A stretch of 64,000 bases of DNA from Begonia masoniana. Taxonomy: Eukaryota; Streptophyta; Magnoliopsida; Cucurbitales; Begoniaceae. The DNA is taken from the NCBI GenBank assembly GCA_022432975.1, contig CM039502.1, positions 13,423,143 through 13,487,142 of the forward strand, read 5' to 3'. Shown piece after piece: positions 26,308-36,407 of this stretch. The notes beneath the pieces are model-generated. The model worked only from the letters and a program-made list of their open reading frames with translations, did not search any database and was not told where the DNA came from. A program made the position numbers and the translations under genes. Every line of letters starts with the position of its first letter. The stretch's first letter is position 1.

Positions 26308-26315
26308 GTGTTACG

Positions 26316-27690
26316 CATATTATGGAGCCACAAAGATTAGATATATATTAAGATTTGTTATTTATTTTATTCTATCTGTTGTGTATCACAACAACCCAAG
26401 TTTTAGTTTTTAGTTTGTTACATTAGAATCAGTTTTCATATTATTAGCCTTTAATTATGTGTTTTAGTTTTGATACTTGTGTATATAAACACATCATCGT
26501 GAATAATAAAAACAGTCAAGTTCACAAATTCTTCTTCTGCTATATTTTATAGATGACCAAGTGTGATTGAGGACGAGCGACGAGCGACGAGCGACGAGCG
26601 ACGAGCTGAAGACCTAAACTTAATGGGAAATTGATTTCAGGATTAGGATTAGCCGATGGGCACAGGCGATTAGGGCTTCTTCGGGTCATGGGTCCAGGCT
26701 GTGGGTGGATATTTGATTTTGGGGCCTGTTTCAATCCAACTTTGAGCAGGCTGACCCACAGTTTGGTCTTTGACAGATTGAACGGTTTTTTAACCTTCAA
26801 AATCGTTATCCGAACACTGAACTGCAATTTTGTACATCGGAGAACCGTTAACCATTATTCTTATTGCCAAAATCGACTCAGACCAGACCAAACCGTACTG
26901 GTTGGTTTTACTCGCGGGTCTCGACTGATTTCGTCCACCCCTAATGAACATGGTCTAATTTTAAATACATAGTTTGATTTGTTTGCGATGTAAATTTCAA
27001 GATTTATTTTAATAAAAAAAAAATTTGTGATCTAAGTTGAAGAAGAAATTTTTAGTTTCAAGATTCATTTTGTTAAAAAAAAAATTTTAATTTTACGTGG
27101 AACGGAGTACAAAGTTAAAATTTTAATTCGTAGTCTTTATTTAATATTTCACTACTTATAACGTTAAATACCCGCAATTTAGAAGTGCATCAAATAAATA
27201 TTACACGTAATCATCATCACGTCAAGTGTGATATGACTATTGACTTGTGTTCAGTTGGATTATTTTTGTGGTTGACACTAGAGGGAGGCATGTTTGGCTG
27301 TGGGGAAGATCAATTAAATGTCCACAAAAACCAAGATTTATTCATATTTAAACAAATACACTGAGGGCTAAAACGTCTTTTCTCACTGTGGATCCCACTT
27401 TCTCATTCTATACCATTCATTATCTGTATGGAAGGAGTTCGTTGATTTACAATTATACCTCCCAATCTTCTTTCTTATCTTCTTAATTTAAAGCCCAATG
27501 ATGTCTTTTCACTTCAACTATCACGTAATGACAAAAGTAACCTTAGAATTTCCTTGAAATTCCGTTTCTGATGAGAATATTCTCGTCATTTCCCTCCACA
27601 ATTCTCTCTTATCGTCCATTCGACGATCACTGGACTCTCCCTTTCCAATTCCTCCATTTCTGGCTCTCACCCTTTCTCTCTCCTCTCTCC
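26316..27690. other. Copia LTR remainder, repeats and upstream region of the thioredoxin gene
   Basis: Up to about 26555 this is the rest of the host Copia 3' LTR. A short GACGAGC-type microsatellite (about 26571-26606) follows. The stretch 26640-26945 ends in GTCCACCCCTAAT, resembling a hAT terminus, but I find no matching left end. From 26950 to 27560 the DNA is AT-rich without recognised features; 27570-27693 is the pyrimidine-rich 5' leader of the thioredoxin gene. Confidence 0.5.
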
Positions 27691-27693
27691 TCA

Positions 27694-29653
27694 ATGGCTC
27701 TCCACCTGTCTTTCTACCCGCCATCGGTTCGCTCTCCACCTTCTTTACCCTGCTCCGGCAAGTTCCCCGTCACGGCTGTCTCCGACCACAGCAGCCTTTT
27801 CTTCAAGTCCAAGAGCTTCAGTAGTGGAAGAAGTTGTGGGAGCAGCCGAGCTTCAAAGTGGCTCTATGCGGTTAAGTCCAGCTTGGATATAGTGGGTCCT
27901 ACTGTGGGAAAGGTGACCGAGGTTAACAAGGATACCTTCTGGCCGATCGTCAATGCCGCCGGCGAAAAGGCTGTCGTACTTGATATGTACACTCAATGGT
28001 ATGAATTTCTCTTTTTTTGGTTACTTGCATTTGTTTGGATGCTGAGAAAACGAGGTTAAATGGTGAGAATTCTGGTTAATTTTTCTAGGAAGGAAGGAAG
28101 GCTTATAATTTCAAGGACATTTCTGGTTATCGTAGTTTGGATTGTCAGCAATGAAATCCTACTTCCGTTCAATCGAGATAAAAAAAAATCACACACACAC
28201 ACGGATTTTCAGTGGTTAATTCTCGTTGAGAGTGCTGAGATAAGAGAGACGAAAACTTTATTATTTTTTTTCTTTTACAATCGACTACCTGATTGAAATC
28301 TTGAAGTTTTGCTGGTTTTAGGCATACATTGTTTCTTTTAATCACTTTGAAGTTGGAATGCTCCTTGTTGTTTGTTCTTGATAATTGAATTACAACTGTC
28401 TCCTGAGTGAAATCCTGAAATTTTCCTGGTTTTAGGGATCCATTGCTTCCCTCTAATCACTTAGAAGTTTAAATTCTCCTTGGTGTTTTTTTCGTACGAA
28501 AAACAAATTACTTCAAATCGGTCATGGCGGATTTGTAGGAATATTGTGATTTAGTACTACATGCTCAATCACATTGAACTTTTATGCTTGTTTAACTTCT
28601 AGTTGGTTCCTTTTGTTTTCTATTTATTTGTTAACATTTCTCTTCAATTCTGGGTTTTTCTTATAATATGCAGGTGTGGTCCCTGCAAGGTGATGGCTCC
28701 CAAATTTCAAGAATTGTCTGAGAAATATCTTGATGTTGTGTTCTTGAAGCTTGATTGCAACCAAGAAAACAAGGTATGCAACATGATATTGCACTCTCTT
28801 TCATACTTGTGCGAAATGGATCCATATGAGCAATAAAATTACTAGTTTAGCATGGATTTATTAGCTGAATTGTGTATATTTATAGCTGATTTCAGTCAGG
28901 GTAACTGGTAGGAAGTTGTTTAGCTTGTTTTGATTGCTTAGTTAGCTGATGAGTTTTTGAAGTAATGAAAATTCAGATTAATCTTCTTCGTAGTTGTGTT
29001 CTTAAAGCTTGATTGAAACCAAGACAACAAGGTTTGCAGTATGATAATTTAACATGGATTTATTAGCTGAACTGTCATATTTATAGCTGAGAGTATGTGG
29101 TAGGAAGACGTTTAGCTTGTTTTGTGATGAAAATTAATATTAATCCTTCATTTCTATATGAACCTGGCTATGGTACCATATAAATATAAATAAGAATTAA
29201 ATGAGTTTCCACTACTTCATAAACTCATCTTTTTAACTCTTTAAATACAGTAAGCTAAATAACTTATCGAAACCAAACTATACAGCTTATTAGCAGTTAG
29301 TTACTCGATGCGAATTCAGCTGGTAAATAAGACAACTCAACTAATAAGATTGAGTATGTTCAGAGTTGTGCTCTCGGACAGGGTCCGACTGGTCGTAGGA
29401 AAAGACTGCATCTCTCCTGTCAGCTGCTGCTTTTGAGAGTATTAGTCGTGTTTCATCAAATCTCCTCCCTCTCTCTCTCTATCTCTTTTCTCTCACAGTT
29501 GCTTGATATCTTTGGCAGCCATTGGCGAAGGAGCTCGGAATAAGAGTGGTGCCGACTTTCAAAATTTTGAAGGACAACAAGGTTGTTAAAGAAGTAACTG
29601 GAGCCAAGTTCGACGATTTGGTGGTCGCAATTGAAGCCGCACGATCCAGTTGA
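27694..29653 (+). CDS. TRXF: Thioredoxin f, chloroplastic (3 exons, 179 aa)
   Basis: Stromal thioredoxin that passes electrons from ferredoxin-thioredoxin reductase to Calvin-cycle enzymes and other plastid targets in the light. Exons: 27694-27998, 28674-28773, 29519-29653 (stop TGA); all introns are GT..AG and the frame closes. Residues 1 to about 62 are a Ser/basic-rich plastid transit peptide. The mature part has LDMYTQWCGPCK with the redox pair WCGPC (intron 1 splits the Trp codon), then LKLDCNQENK, whose Cys is the extra cysteine characteristic of f-type thioredoxins, the cis-Pro motif VVPTFKI, and the tail TGAKFDDLVVAIE. Length and motifs match the f-type family, distinguishing it from m, x and y types. 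I prefer the ATG at 27694 to an in-frame ATG at 27571 because the residues before it are not transit-peptide-like and lie in the leader. Intron 2 contains a decayed copy of the exon 2 end. Confidence 0.93.
28996..29085 (+). repeat. Duplicated exon-2 end and following intron, in thioredoxin intron 2
   Basis: The stretch GTGTTCTTAAAGCTTGATTG at about 28998 repeats, with changes, the end of exon 2 (28739-28773) plus the adjoining intron (GCAACATGATA). The segments TTTATTAGCTGAA and TTTATAGCTGA also recur. The copy has an in-frame stop and a weakened donor site (GTTTGC), so it should not be spliced in. It is a local tandem duplication of roughly 240 bp. Confidence 0.75.
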
Positions 29654-31300
29654 AATTGCTGTCTATTCTTTTACCTTTTAATATGGAAGTCTACGACAAC
29701 TATCCACTAATGTATTTCTGCAATTTGATGAGAAGAAGGGGAAAAGTGAAATGAGAAAATAGGTCACTGATGATGATATTTCTGTAAATAATGTAAGATC
29801 AATGGTGCCATTCATTTCTCTTATGTTTCTTGAAGTTTACAAGCTTGTTCATTGGTTTTTTTACAGCAAAAAAGCTCCTTGAGGTGTAAGCTCATCTTAG
29901 GGCTGAGCAGAACCGAATCAAACTGGTGGAGTTTGGACCGGTTCTTATACTTGTGTAAACTCACATCGGTTTGCAATGAAGGAGAACCTTAATCAATGAT
30001 TCAAGGAAAATTATCGATTTGAACCCGGTACTATACACGTTTTTTCAATTTGGCCCTTGTACTAAAAAAATCGGCAAACCGAACTCATACTTGATTTGGT
30101 TTCTTTGATCACCATCTTCTGATTTGGTTTTGTTTTTCGAAACTGTTTTGTGGCTGGGTTGAGTTTGGATCAATTTGAGCTCGAACTCATACTAAATCGA
30201 ATTGTAACTACCCTAGCTCGGGTGGCAATTTGTCGTATGTGCTCATGCGTTCTTTTTAGTAGTGATAAAAATGCAAATGTTACACCGTGTCACAAAAATC
30301 GTGAATAGTATGTTTAAATTGAAAGAAATAATATGCAAGATTTACGTGAAAATTTTTAAGAGAAAAAAAAAAGACTGGAAATTTGTTGGCATTTTTTTTG
30401 TCTATACTCAAGTTGTTGCTCATTTATTAGATTACTAGGCGACAACACATGCGATGCACGTGCGCGTCTCGGTTATAATAAAAGAAATGAGTACAACAAT
30501 TCTAATAATAAACACGTTTATAACGAAGTTAAATCGAATTCAAACATAAGTATAAAATAAAAGTTAAATAAAAAAACATAAAAAATTGTAAGAGTCAAAC
30601 GTGACTTAAGTTGGTTAAAAACATATTAACTGTATATGCATTCGTGCTGATTTTTCTCGATAAATATACATTTCTTGCCGGATCGAATTTGATTTGCAAA
30701 ACAAAAAGACGACCAACTACTTGTTAGAACTCCGCAGTTAGTTCTTCGGGTATTTCGATGTTCATATCATGCAATATTGTCAGAATGTTATTTGCAGCGA
30801 GAACTAATTTGGCAATGTAAATGACTAAAAGACGAATAATTTGGCACTATAACCATTTGAATAGGAGGTTGCACATGGTAGCGAAGAAGAAAATGACATT
30901 AGAACCTTAATAAATTATATAGTCAATATTTTAGCAAAACTATATTTTGACATTTGTATCTATACACAAACACACAAAATAGATTAACAAGAATTAAGAT
31001 TAATTGTTTTATGAATATAATTAATTAGATAATTAATTTTAAGTTGATTATAATTTGATGAGGTAGTTGTATTTGGATATATCTAGGTTGAGAATGAATT
31101 GTATTAATATATAAGTATACTTGTTGGTTATATCTAAGTTTGATAATGATTATTATTTGGATAATTTGACTATGAAGTATTATTTTTGCTTTAATTGGAA
31201 ATACCATCGAAAATGGACATTTGAAAGTTTTAACATGTTTATTAAGTCTGTACATTTAATATTAAAGTTCATAGGATTTTCACAATTTAAATTATTGAAT
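29654..31300. other. 3' region of thioredoxin gene and AT-rich intergenic DNA
   Basis: About 29654-29850 is the probable 3' UTR of the thioredoxin gene. Near 29899 TAGGGCTGAGCAGAACCGAA resembles the hAT terminus at 25153 and may be a decayed end. The rest is AT-rich with no recognised gene or RNA. Confidence 0.45.
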
Positions 31301-32290
31301 AGGTACAGGAGCCGTCGACATGCCCTAGTTGAGACTTGAGAGGTCGTTTTGAAAAAGTCTAGAAAGTAATGAACTTATGAAAATATGCTGAAGAGGTCGA
31401 CCTGACCTTGTATAGGTCGACTGGTGCAGTTGATCTGTCTTAATTGAGGGGTCATCTTGAAAAATCATGAGAGCAAAAAATTTTCAAAAATCTACTGAAG
31501 AGCTCGACCAAACCTTGCATAGGTCGATCGAAGTCGTTGACCAATCAGAATTGAAGTTCTATTGAAAACTTCCCAAGAGCATCCAATTTCTGAAATATGC
31601 TAGATATGTCAACTTGAGAGTATATGTGGTCGACTCGGGAGTATATGTGGTCGATCAGAACGATAGACCTAAAGTTCCCAATGGTCGATCTAACTTGTTC
31701 AAAAATTTCAGAAATGTCATGAAGGGATCAACTGATTTGTATAAGTGGTCGATCAAGGCTGCAAGATTTTGAAGGCATCTATAAATAGAGGCAACCTCCG
31801 CTGTGCAAACTACCAAGTGCAATATCTACGACAAAGTTCTTTCAATTTTATATGATATATTTGAGTTATTCAAATTGGGCCAAAATTATTGTTATTTAAC
31901 TTTCAAAATTTCTACAAAAATTATTTGTGGAATTATTAAATGGTGACGTCTGAAAAGAGTCTGTGTGTAGCTTGATTGACACTTAAAATTTCAATCAATC
32001 ATAACCCAAATGGTTATAGTGGAAAAAAATTTCAAAGCGTCTTGGAGCAAACATAAACAAGATTGGTCGAACCGCGTTAACAAATCGTTTGCATTCTTTT
32101 CTCATTTTCTGTTTATTTTATTGACTAGTTATCAGTTTAGTTTAATTATATCTAAATTAGAGAGAAAATTTAGATTGAGATAGCAAACAAAAATATTAAC
32201 TTAATCATGCGAAAAATTTTAAATAATCTAATTTACTCTCATACATCTCTTAAGTTATTATCGATCCTACAACACACAAATATACAAAGT
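31300..32290 (+). repeat. Probable LTR relic with GGTCGA-rich degenerate repeats
   Basis: From about 31310 to 31760 the motif GGTCGA/GTCGAC recurs within a degenerate repeat of roughly 110 bp (compare the blocks starting near 31313, 31395 and 31505). A strong TATA-like CTATAAATAG follows at 31778-31787, and a leader-like region ends with ATTGGTCGAACCGCGTTAAC near 32061. That phrase resembles the 'GGCCGAACCACGTAAAA' leader of the Sirevirus LTR in this window. I infer an old Sirevirus-related LTR. Boundaries and TSD could not be fixed. Confidence 0.5.
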
Positions 32291-32429
32291 AATCACAATA
32301 ATTAAAATAAACATAAGCATATATAACAAAAATAATAGATTTTGTATTATGCCACGACCAAAATTAATAAAAGTTACAATATTTAATTACAAATTGTAAT
32401 TAAATATTTACTTTGGGTCTAATTCTCAG

Positions 32430-33678
32430 TCGGTCCAAATTGTCTTCTTATTTCTGTCCCCCCTCCTTTCGCCTCCATAGTTTGTTTGCTGAAACAGTGG
32501 GGGAAAAAACTCATCTTGGTGTTCGCTTGGTGGAACGATTGTTGAGGAATCTCGTTTCCTTGCAGATTTTTTACGAAGTTCAGAAGAGGCTGGGCATTAA
32601 CGAATTTCGGCCTTCGAAGGTGAGGGAATTAGTTGTTGATTTTCGTTTGCTAGGAGGGTTTTTCGTCCGAATGGAGGTTCTTCTCCTTTACCCGATTTGC
32701 TGTGCTTTTTTGTTTTCTCTGGTTGAAGTCGAGTCTGGTCTTACAACGAGTAGGGCTTGGATTGTTGAAGCTTGGAAAGATGAGAAAAACACTACCCTAT
32801 TTCTCCTAGTTTTTCTGGTCTTTGAAGAGGGCAGGGAGAGTTGTAATTGCTTTAAATTTAGCTTATTTTATTGACGTAAAAACAGGGAGCACTATGAATA
32901 CATAGGATTAGAGCTATAGAATTGGTTGTTCACTGGCCTGTGTTTCTTTCGATCCAACTAGAGAGAATGAATAAAGATACACGTGGGGTTTCTGGGAAGG
33001 AAGAAAAGTGGATGATTTTTTCATTGGTTGGGTTGGGGAGGGATTGGGTTTGAATTCCCTGTTAAGGTGCGGCCACCATAGCAGGCACTAAATAAGTTTG
33101 GTTACAGGGAAAAGAAAGATTTGGTTGGTGAAGGTGGGTTTTGGAGCAGACGATACGTTTTAAGAAGGAAGGTTCGCTATAGGGAAAATCTACCTTTGAC
33201 CTTAAATATAATAGAATATGTATTTAGTTTAGTTGGGTAAGATTTGTAGACATTTCTGAGATTAATACTTCACTCAAGTTGGTTGGGTAGTCTTGGAGAA
33301 TTGAATCTCAATGTTTTCTTAATATCATAAGATTTTGAGAATTTTGATTTAAATTTACTCGAACACCTATTATTTATCGATTAAATTCATATGATTTCTT
33401 TCCTTTTGAAATTATGATTGTGTACTTATTGATTTTGATTTCGACAAAAATTTGAATTTTATTCTACTTGCATTTTAAATGTATTCTCTAAATTTTGTAG
33501 AGGTTACAGAAGTTGACTATTTGACATATGAAATGGCGACACAAATTTTAAATATCTATTGTATGATGTTAGTTTACTGTTGTTTTTTGTAAATGCATGG
33601 CTACATGATTATGCCATGGTGTCCTCATGGAAATATTTTGTGCGTGATAGTCTTTAGTGTTAACTTTGTTTATTGCAG
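32430..33678 (+). promoter_or_regulatory. Probable 5' UTR exon and leader intron of the KRI1-like gene
   Basis: A GC-richer, TC-rich stretch (about 32430-32619) ends in a donor-like CGAAGGTGAGG, and a pyrimidine-rich acceptor TATTGCAG ends at 33678, six bases before the ATG of the KRI1 frame. This suggests a non-coding first exon and a leader intron of about 1.06 kb. The 153-codon frame at 32413 has no recognisable domain. Inference only. Confidence 0.5.
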
Positions 33679-33683
33679 AAACA

Positions 33684-35603
33684 ATGGGAATGAAACTATT
33701 CGAAGAAAGTGATTCAGACGCTGATAATGCATCAAAAATTGAGATCGACAAAGATTATGCGAAGAGGTTTGAGCACAATAAGAGGCGGGAGGATCTCCAT
33801 CGTTTAGAGGAGTTGAAGAAGAAGGGCCTAATCGAACAATCTGACTCAGATGACTCAGAATCTTCGTCTTCATCGGAGGAAGAAGATGAGGACAGTAATG
33901 TTTTAATCAAAAGGAACCTGGAATTTTTTGATGCTCTGATCAAGGTAAAGAAAAAGGACCCCAGCCTAAAAGGGAAAGATATCGATCTTTTTGGCATGGA
34001 TGAGGGTGAGAATCACTATGAAAATGGTGGGCCGAGTATTGACGAGAAAGGAAAAAAGAAAAAAGCTATCTATTTGAAAGATGTGGTGGCAAAACATTTG
34101 ATAGAAGAAGGTCCTGAATTTGTGGATGAAGAAAACTCCGCTGTTAAAAGTTATAATGCTGAGCAAGAGGAGATTAGGAAGGAATTTCTGGAGGCTGCAA
34201 AGGTTGAAGACGAGGATGAGGGAGAAGGGTTTATGAGGGTGAAGGAAAGAAGTGGACCTGGAGTGGAGGAGGATGAGGAGCAGAATGAACAGTTTGAGAG
34301 AAAGTTGAATGAGTATTTTGGTGATGGCGGTGAAGATTTGGACGAGAATTCTCGGTTTTTGAAGGAGTATTTTATGAATAAGTTATGGTTGGATAAGAAT
34401 CAGGACTGGAAGGTTGGGGAGGATGAGTTGGAAATGGTGTCCGAAGATGAGGACGAGATTCAGAGGCAAGAGGAGTATGAGTATAGATTTCAAGAGAATG
34501 TGGGAGATAGGATTGTGGGGCATAGTAGAGTGGTTGAAGGGTCAGTAAGGAAGGAAAAAAATTCTAGGAAGGAGCAGCGGAAAAGTAAGGAGGAGAGGAT
34601 GAAGATTGCAAAGATAGAGCGGGAGGAGGAGGTGAAACACTTAAAGAATTTGAAAAAGAACGAGGTTAAAGAGAAGCTTAATAGAATTAGAGAGACGGCC
34701 GGGATTAAGGAAGATGAGTTTTCCTTGCTAAACTCAAAGGATTTGGACGAGGAGTTTGATCCGGAGGAGTATGATCGAATGATGAAGAAAGCTTTTGGAG
34801 ATGAGTACTATCAGGAAGAGGATGCAGACCCGGAATTTTGTAGCGACATGGATGGCGAAGACAATGGAGATCTTGAAAAGCCAGATTTTGCGAAGGAGGA
34901 TGAATTGCTCGGATTGCAAAATGGCTGGGACGCATGTGGGTCAGGTGACGGATTCTTGGCTGCTAGAAATAGAAGTTTAAAACATAAAATTAATGACGAG
35001 GAGGAATATGGAAACAAAAAATCGGAGGGGGAGGGAGAGGGAGAAGAGGAAGGTAAGAAAATGAGCAAGCAAAAGTTAGCTCTTTACAATAAGGCCAAGG
35101 AAGCAATGATGGAAGAGTACTATAATTTGGATTATGAGGATACAATTGGAGACTTGAGAACTAGGTTCAAGTACGCCAAAATTAAGCCGAACCGATACGG
35201 GCTAACAGCTGCGGAGATTTTGGCAATGGATGAGAAGGAGTTGAACCAATATGTCTCTCTTAAAAAAATTGCTCCCTATAATGAGACGGAATGGAAGGTA
35301 CCGAACAGTTCTCGGTACCGTCTCAAAATGAAGGCGAAAGAGCTCTTCAGTGGGAGGAATTCAAGCAACCTGAAAAGTGGAAAGAGAAAAGGGATCAAGA
35401 ACGACGCCGACAAACCCACTTCGTCGACGCAAGGAAAAGATGAGCACAAGCCACAGATTGAAGAATCAAATAGGGAGATGGGGAATAATTTGTCAAGGAA
35501 AGCCAAGAGAAGAAAACACCAAGCTGAGCTCAAACTGTCACACTCGAGGCTAATGGCATATGGAAAGATACCTGCCAAACCAAAGAAGAAGGCAAGACAT
35601 TGA
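33684..35603 (+). CDS. KRI1: KRI1-like nucleolar ribosome-biogenesis protein, 639 aa
   Basis: KRI1 proteins act in the nucleolus in 40S ribosomal subunit formation and pre-rRNA processing (known from yeast Kri1 and its partner Krr1). The single coding exon starts MGMKLFEESDSDAD. Residues 1-75 are acidic and Ser-rich, typical for the family. Long charged coiled-coil stretches follow (about 140-380, e.g. KEEVKHLKNLKKNEVKEKLN-like region near residue 315). The conserved Kri1 core with LNSKDLDEEFDPEEYDRMM and FGDEYY lies near residue 350. The C-terminal Kri1-like domain (about 480-560) has EEYYNLDYEDTIGDLRTRFK and YGLTAAEILAMDEKELNQYV. The end is basic (KPKKKARH). I chose the ATG at 33684 because the in-frame ATG at 33657 lies upstream of the apparent splice acceptor. 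Confidence 0.9.
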   Translation: MGMKLFEESDSDADNASKIEIDKDYAKRFEHNKRREDLHRLEELKKKGLIEQSDSDDSESSSSSEEEDEDSNVLIKRNLEFFDALIKVKKKDPSLKGKDIDLFGMDEGENHYENGGPSIDEKGKKKKAIYLKDVVAKHLIEEGPEFVDEENSAVKSYNAEQEEIRKEFLEAAKVEDEDEGEGFMRVKERSGPGVEEDEEQNEQFERKLNEYFGDGGEDLDENSRFLKEYFMNKLWLDKNQDWKVGEDELEMVSEDEDEIQRQEEYEYRFQENVGDRIVGHSRVVEGSVRKEKNSRKEQRKSKEERMKIAKIEREEEVKHLKNLKKNEVKEKLNRIRETAGIKEDEFSLLNSKDLDEEFDPEEYDRMMKKAFGDEYYQEEDADPEFCSDMDGEDNGDLEKPDFAKEDELLGLQNGWDACGSGDGFLAARNRSLKHKINDEEEYGNKKSEGEGEGEEEGKKMSKQKLALYNKAKEAMMEEYYNLDYEDTIGDLRTRFKYAKIKPNRYGLTAAEILAMDEKELNQYVSLKKIAPYNETEWKVPNSSRYRLKMKAKELFSGRNSSNLKSGKRKGIKNDADKPTSSTQGKDEHKPQIEESNREMGNNLSRKAKRRKHQAELKLSHSRLMAYGKIPAKPKKKARH

Positions 35604-36407
35604 TCTCAGCCACATTAAATCCCATAATTTGATGATTTGGGCATTATATATACCTTTGATCTTACTCTCTTACAATCCTTGTTTTTGTCGGAGTATGTCG
35701 TTCTACTATTTTACGTAAACATCATTCCTTCTCTCAAAAGTTATAAGCTCGGATTCGGACTGTTGTCATGTACCCGGAAAGAGTCTTGCAAAAATTTTGA
35801 ATACATTGTTTGAGGAAATAAGCTGGATGGAGACGTCTTTTATTACTTATTTGTGGATACAACTCCAAAGGTCAATACAGCAAGAGAGTTTATTTTTAAG
35901 CTCATCTTTATTGTGTATATTTTTTTAATTACTGATAATTAGACATATTTGATATATCGATTCCAGCAAATAAGTTGTTTGAGCGGGTATGTCCTTGAAG
36001 TTATTACTCTGCTAAATCATTTGGACCAATTATGCGCAAAATTATAGAATAGTACATGAAGTAAGTAAATTCTCTTTTCCCGTATCAATTTAACCATTGC
36101 CTGACAAACAAGCCTAGAAAGAGAGGGAGAGAGGGAGAGCACCTAGCCTTTCGAAAAAAGAGATTTTATCCAACCAAGCTTCAATTTCAATCAAATTGGA
36201 TACAAACTAGCAAAATTCTTGCAAAAACAATCCTCTCAATGACATCAATTACTACCACAATAGGCAACGATCAAGAACGGAGACGAGTGATGCTACATGT
36301 CCTGTCCACCTACAACTAGTTCCAATCCCTGTACTGCGACAAAATAGCCGCATTTTGCAATCATCCCCTCAAATGCCATGAGATTGGTCGATTGAAGAAT
36401 CTCGGCT
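35604..36407. other. Convergent 3' regions of KRI1-like and BCCP genes
   Basis: Intergenic DNA between two convergent genes. An AG-rich tract (GAGAGGGAGAGAGGGAGAG) lies near 36121. No gene or RNA seen. Confidence 0.5.

Noticed and set aside
26571..26945. Second complete hAT element
   Set aside because: A right-end-like CCACCCCTAA is present, but no matching left terminus or 8-bp TSD was found.
27571..27693. N-terminal extension of thioredoxin f
   Set aside because: In frame, but it lies in the pyrimidine-rich leader and would hide a normal transit peptide start at 27694.
32413..32874. 153-codon frame as a gene
   Set aside because: It overlaps the probable KRI1 5' UTR exon and leader intron and has no recognisable domain.
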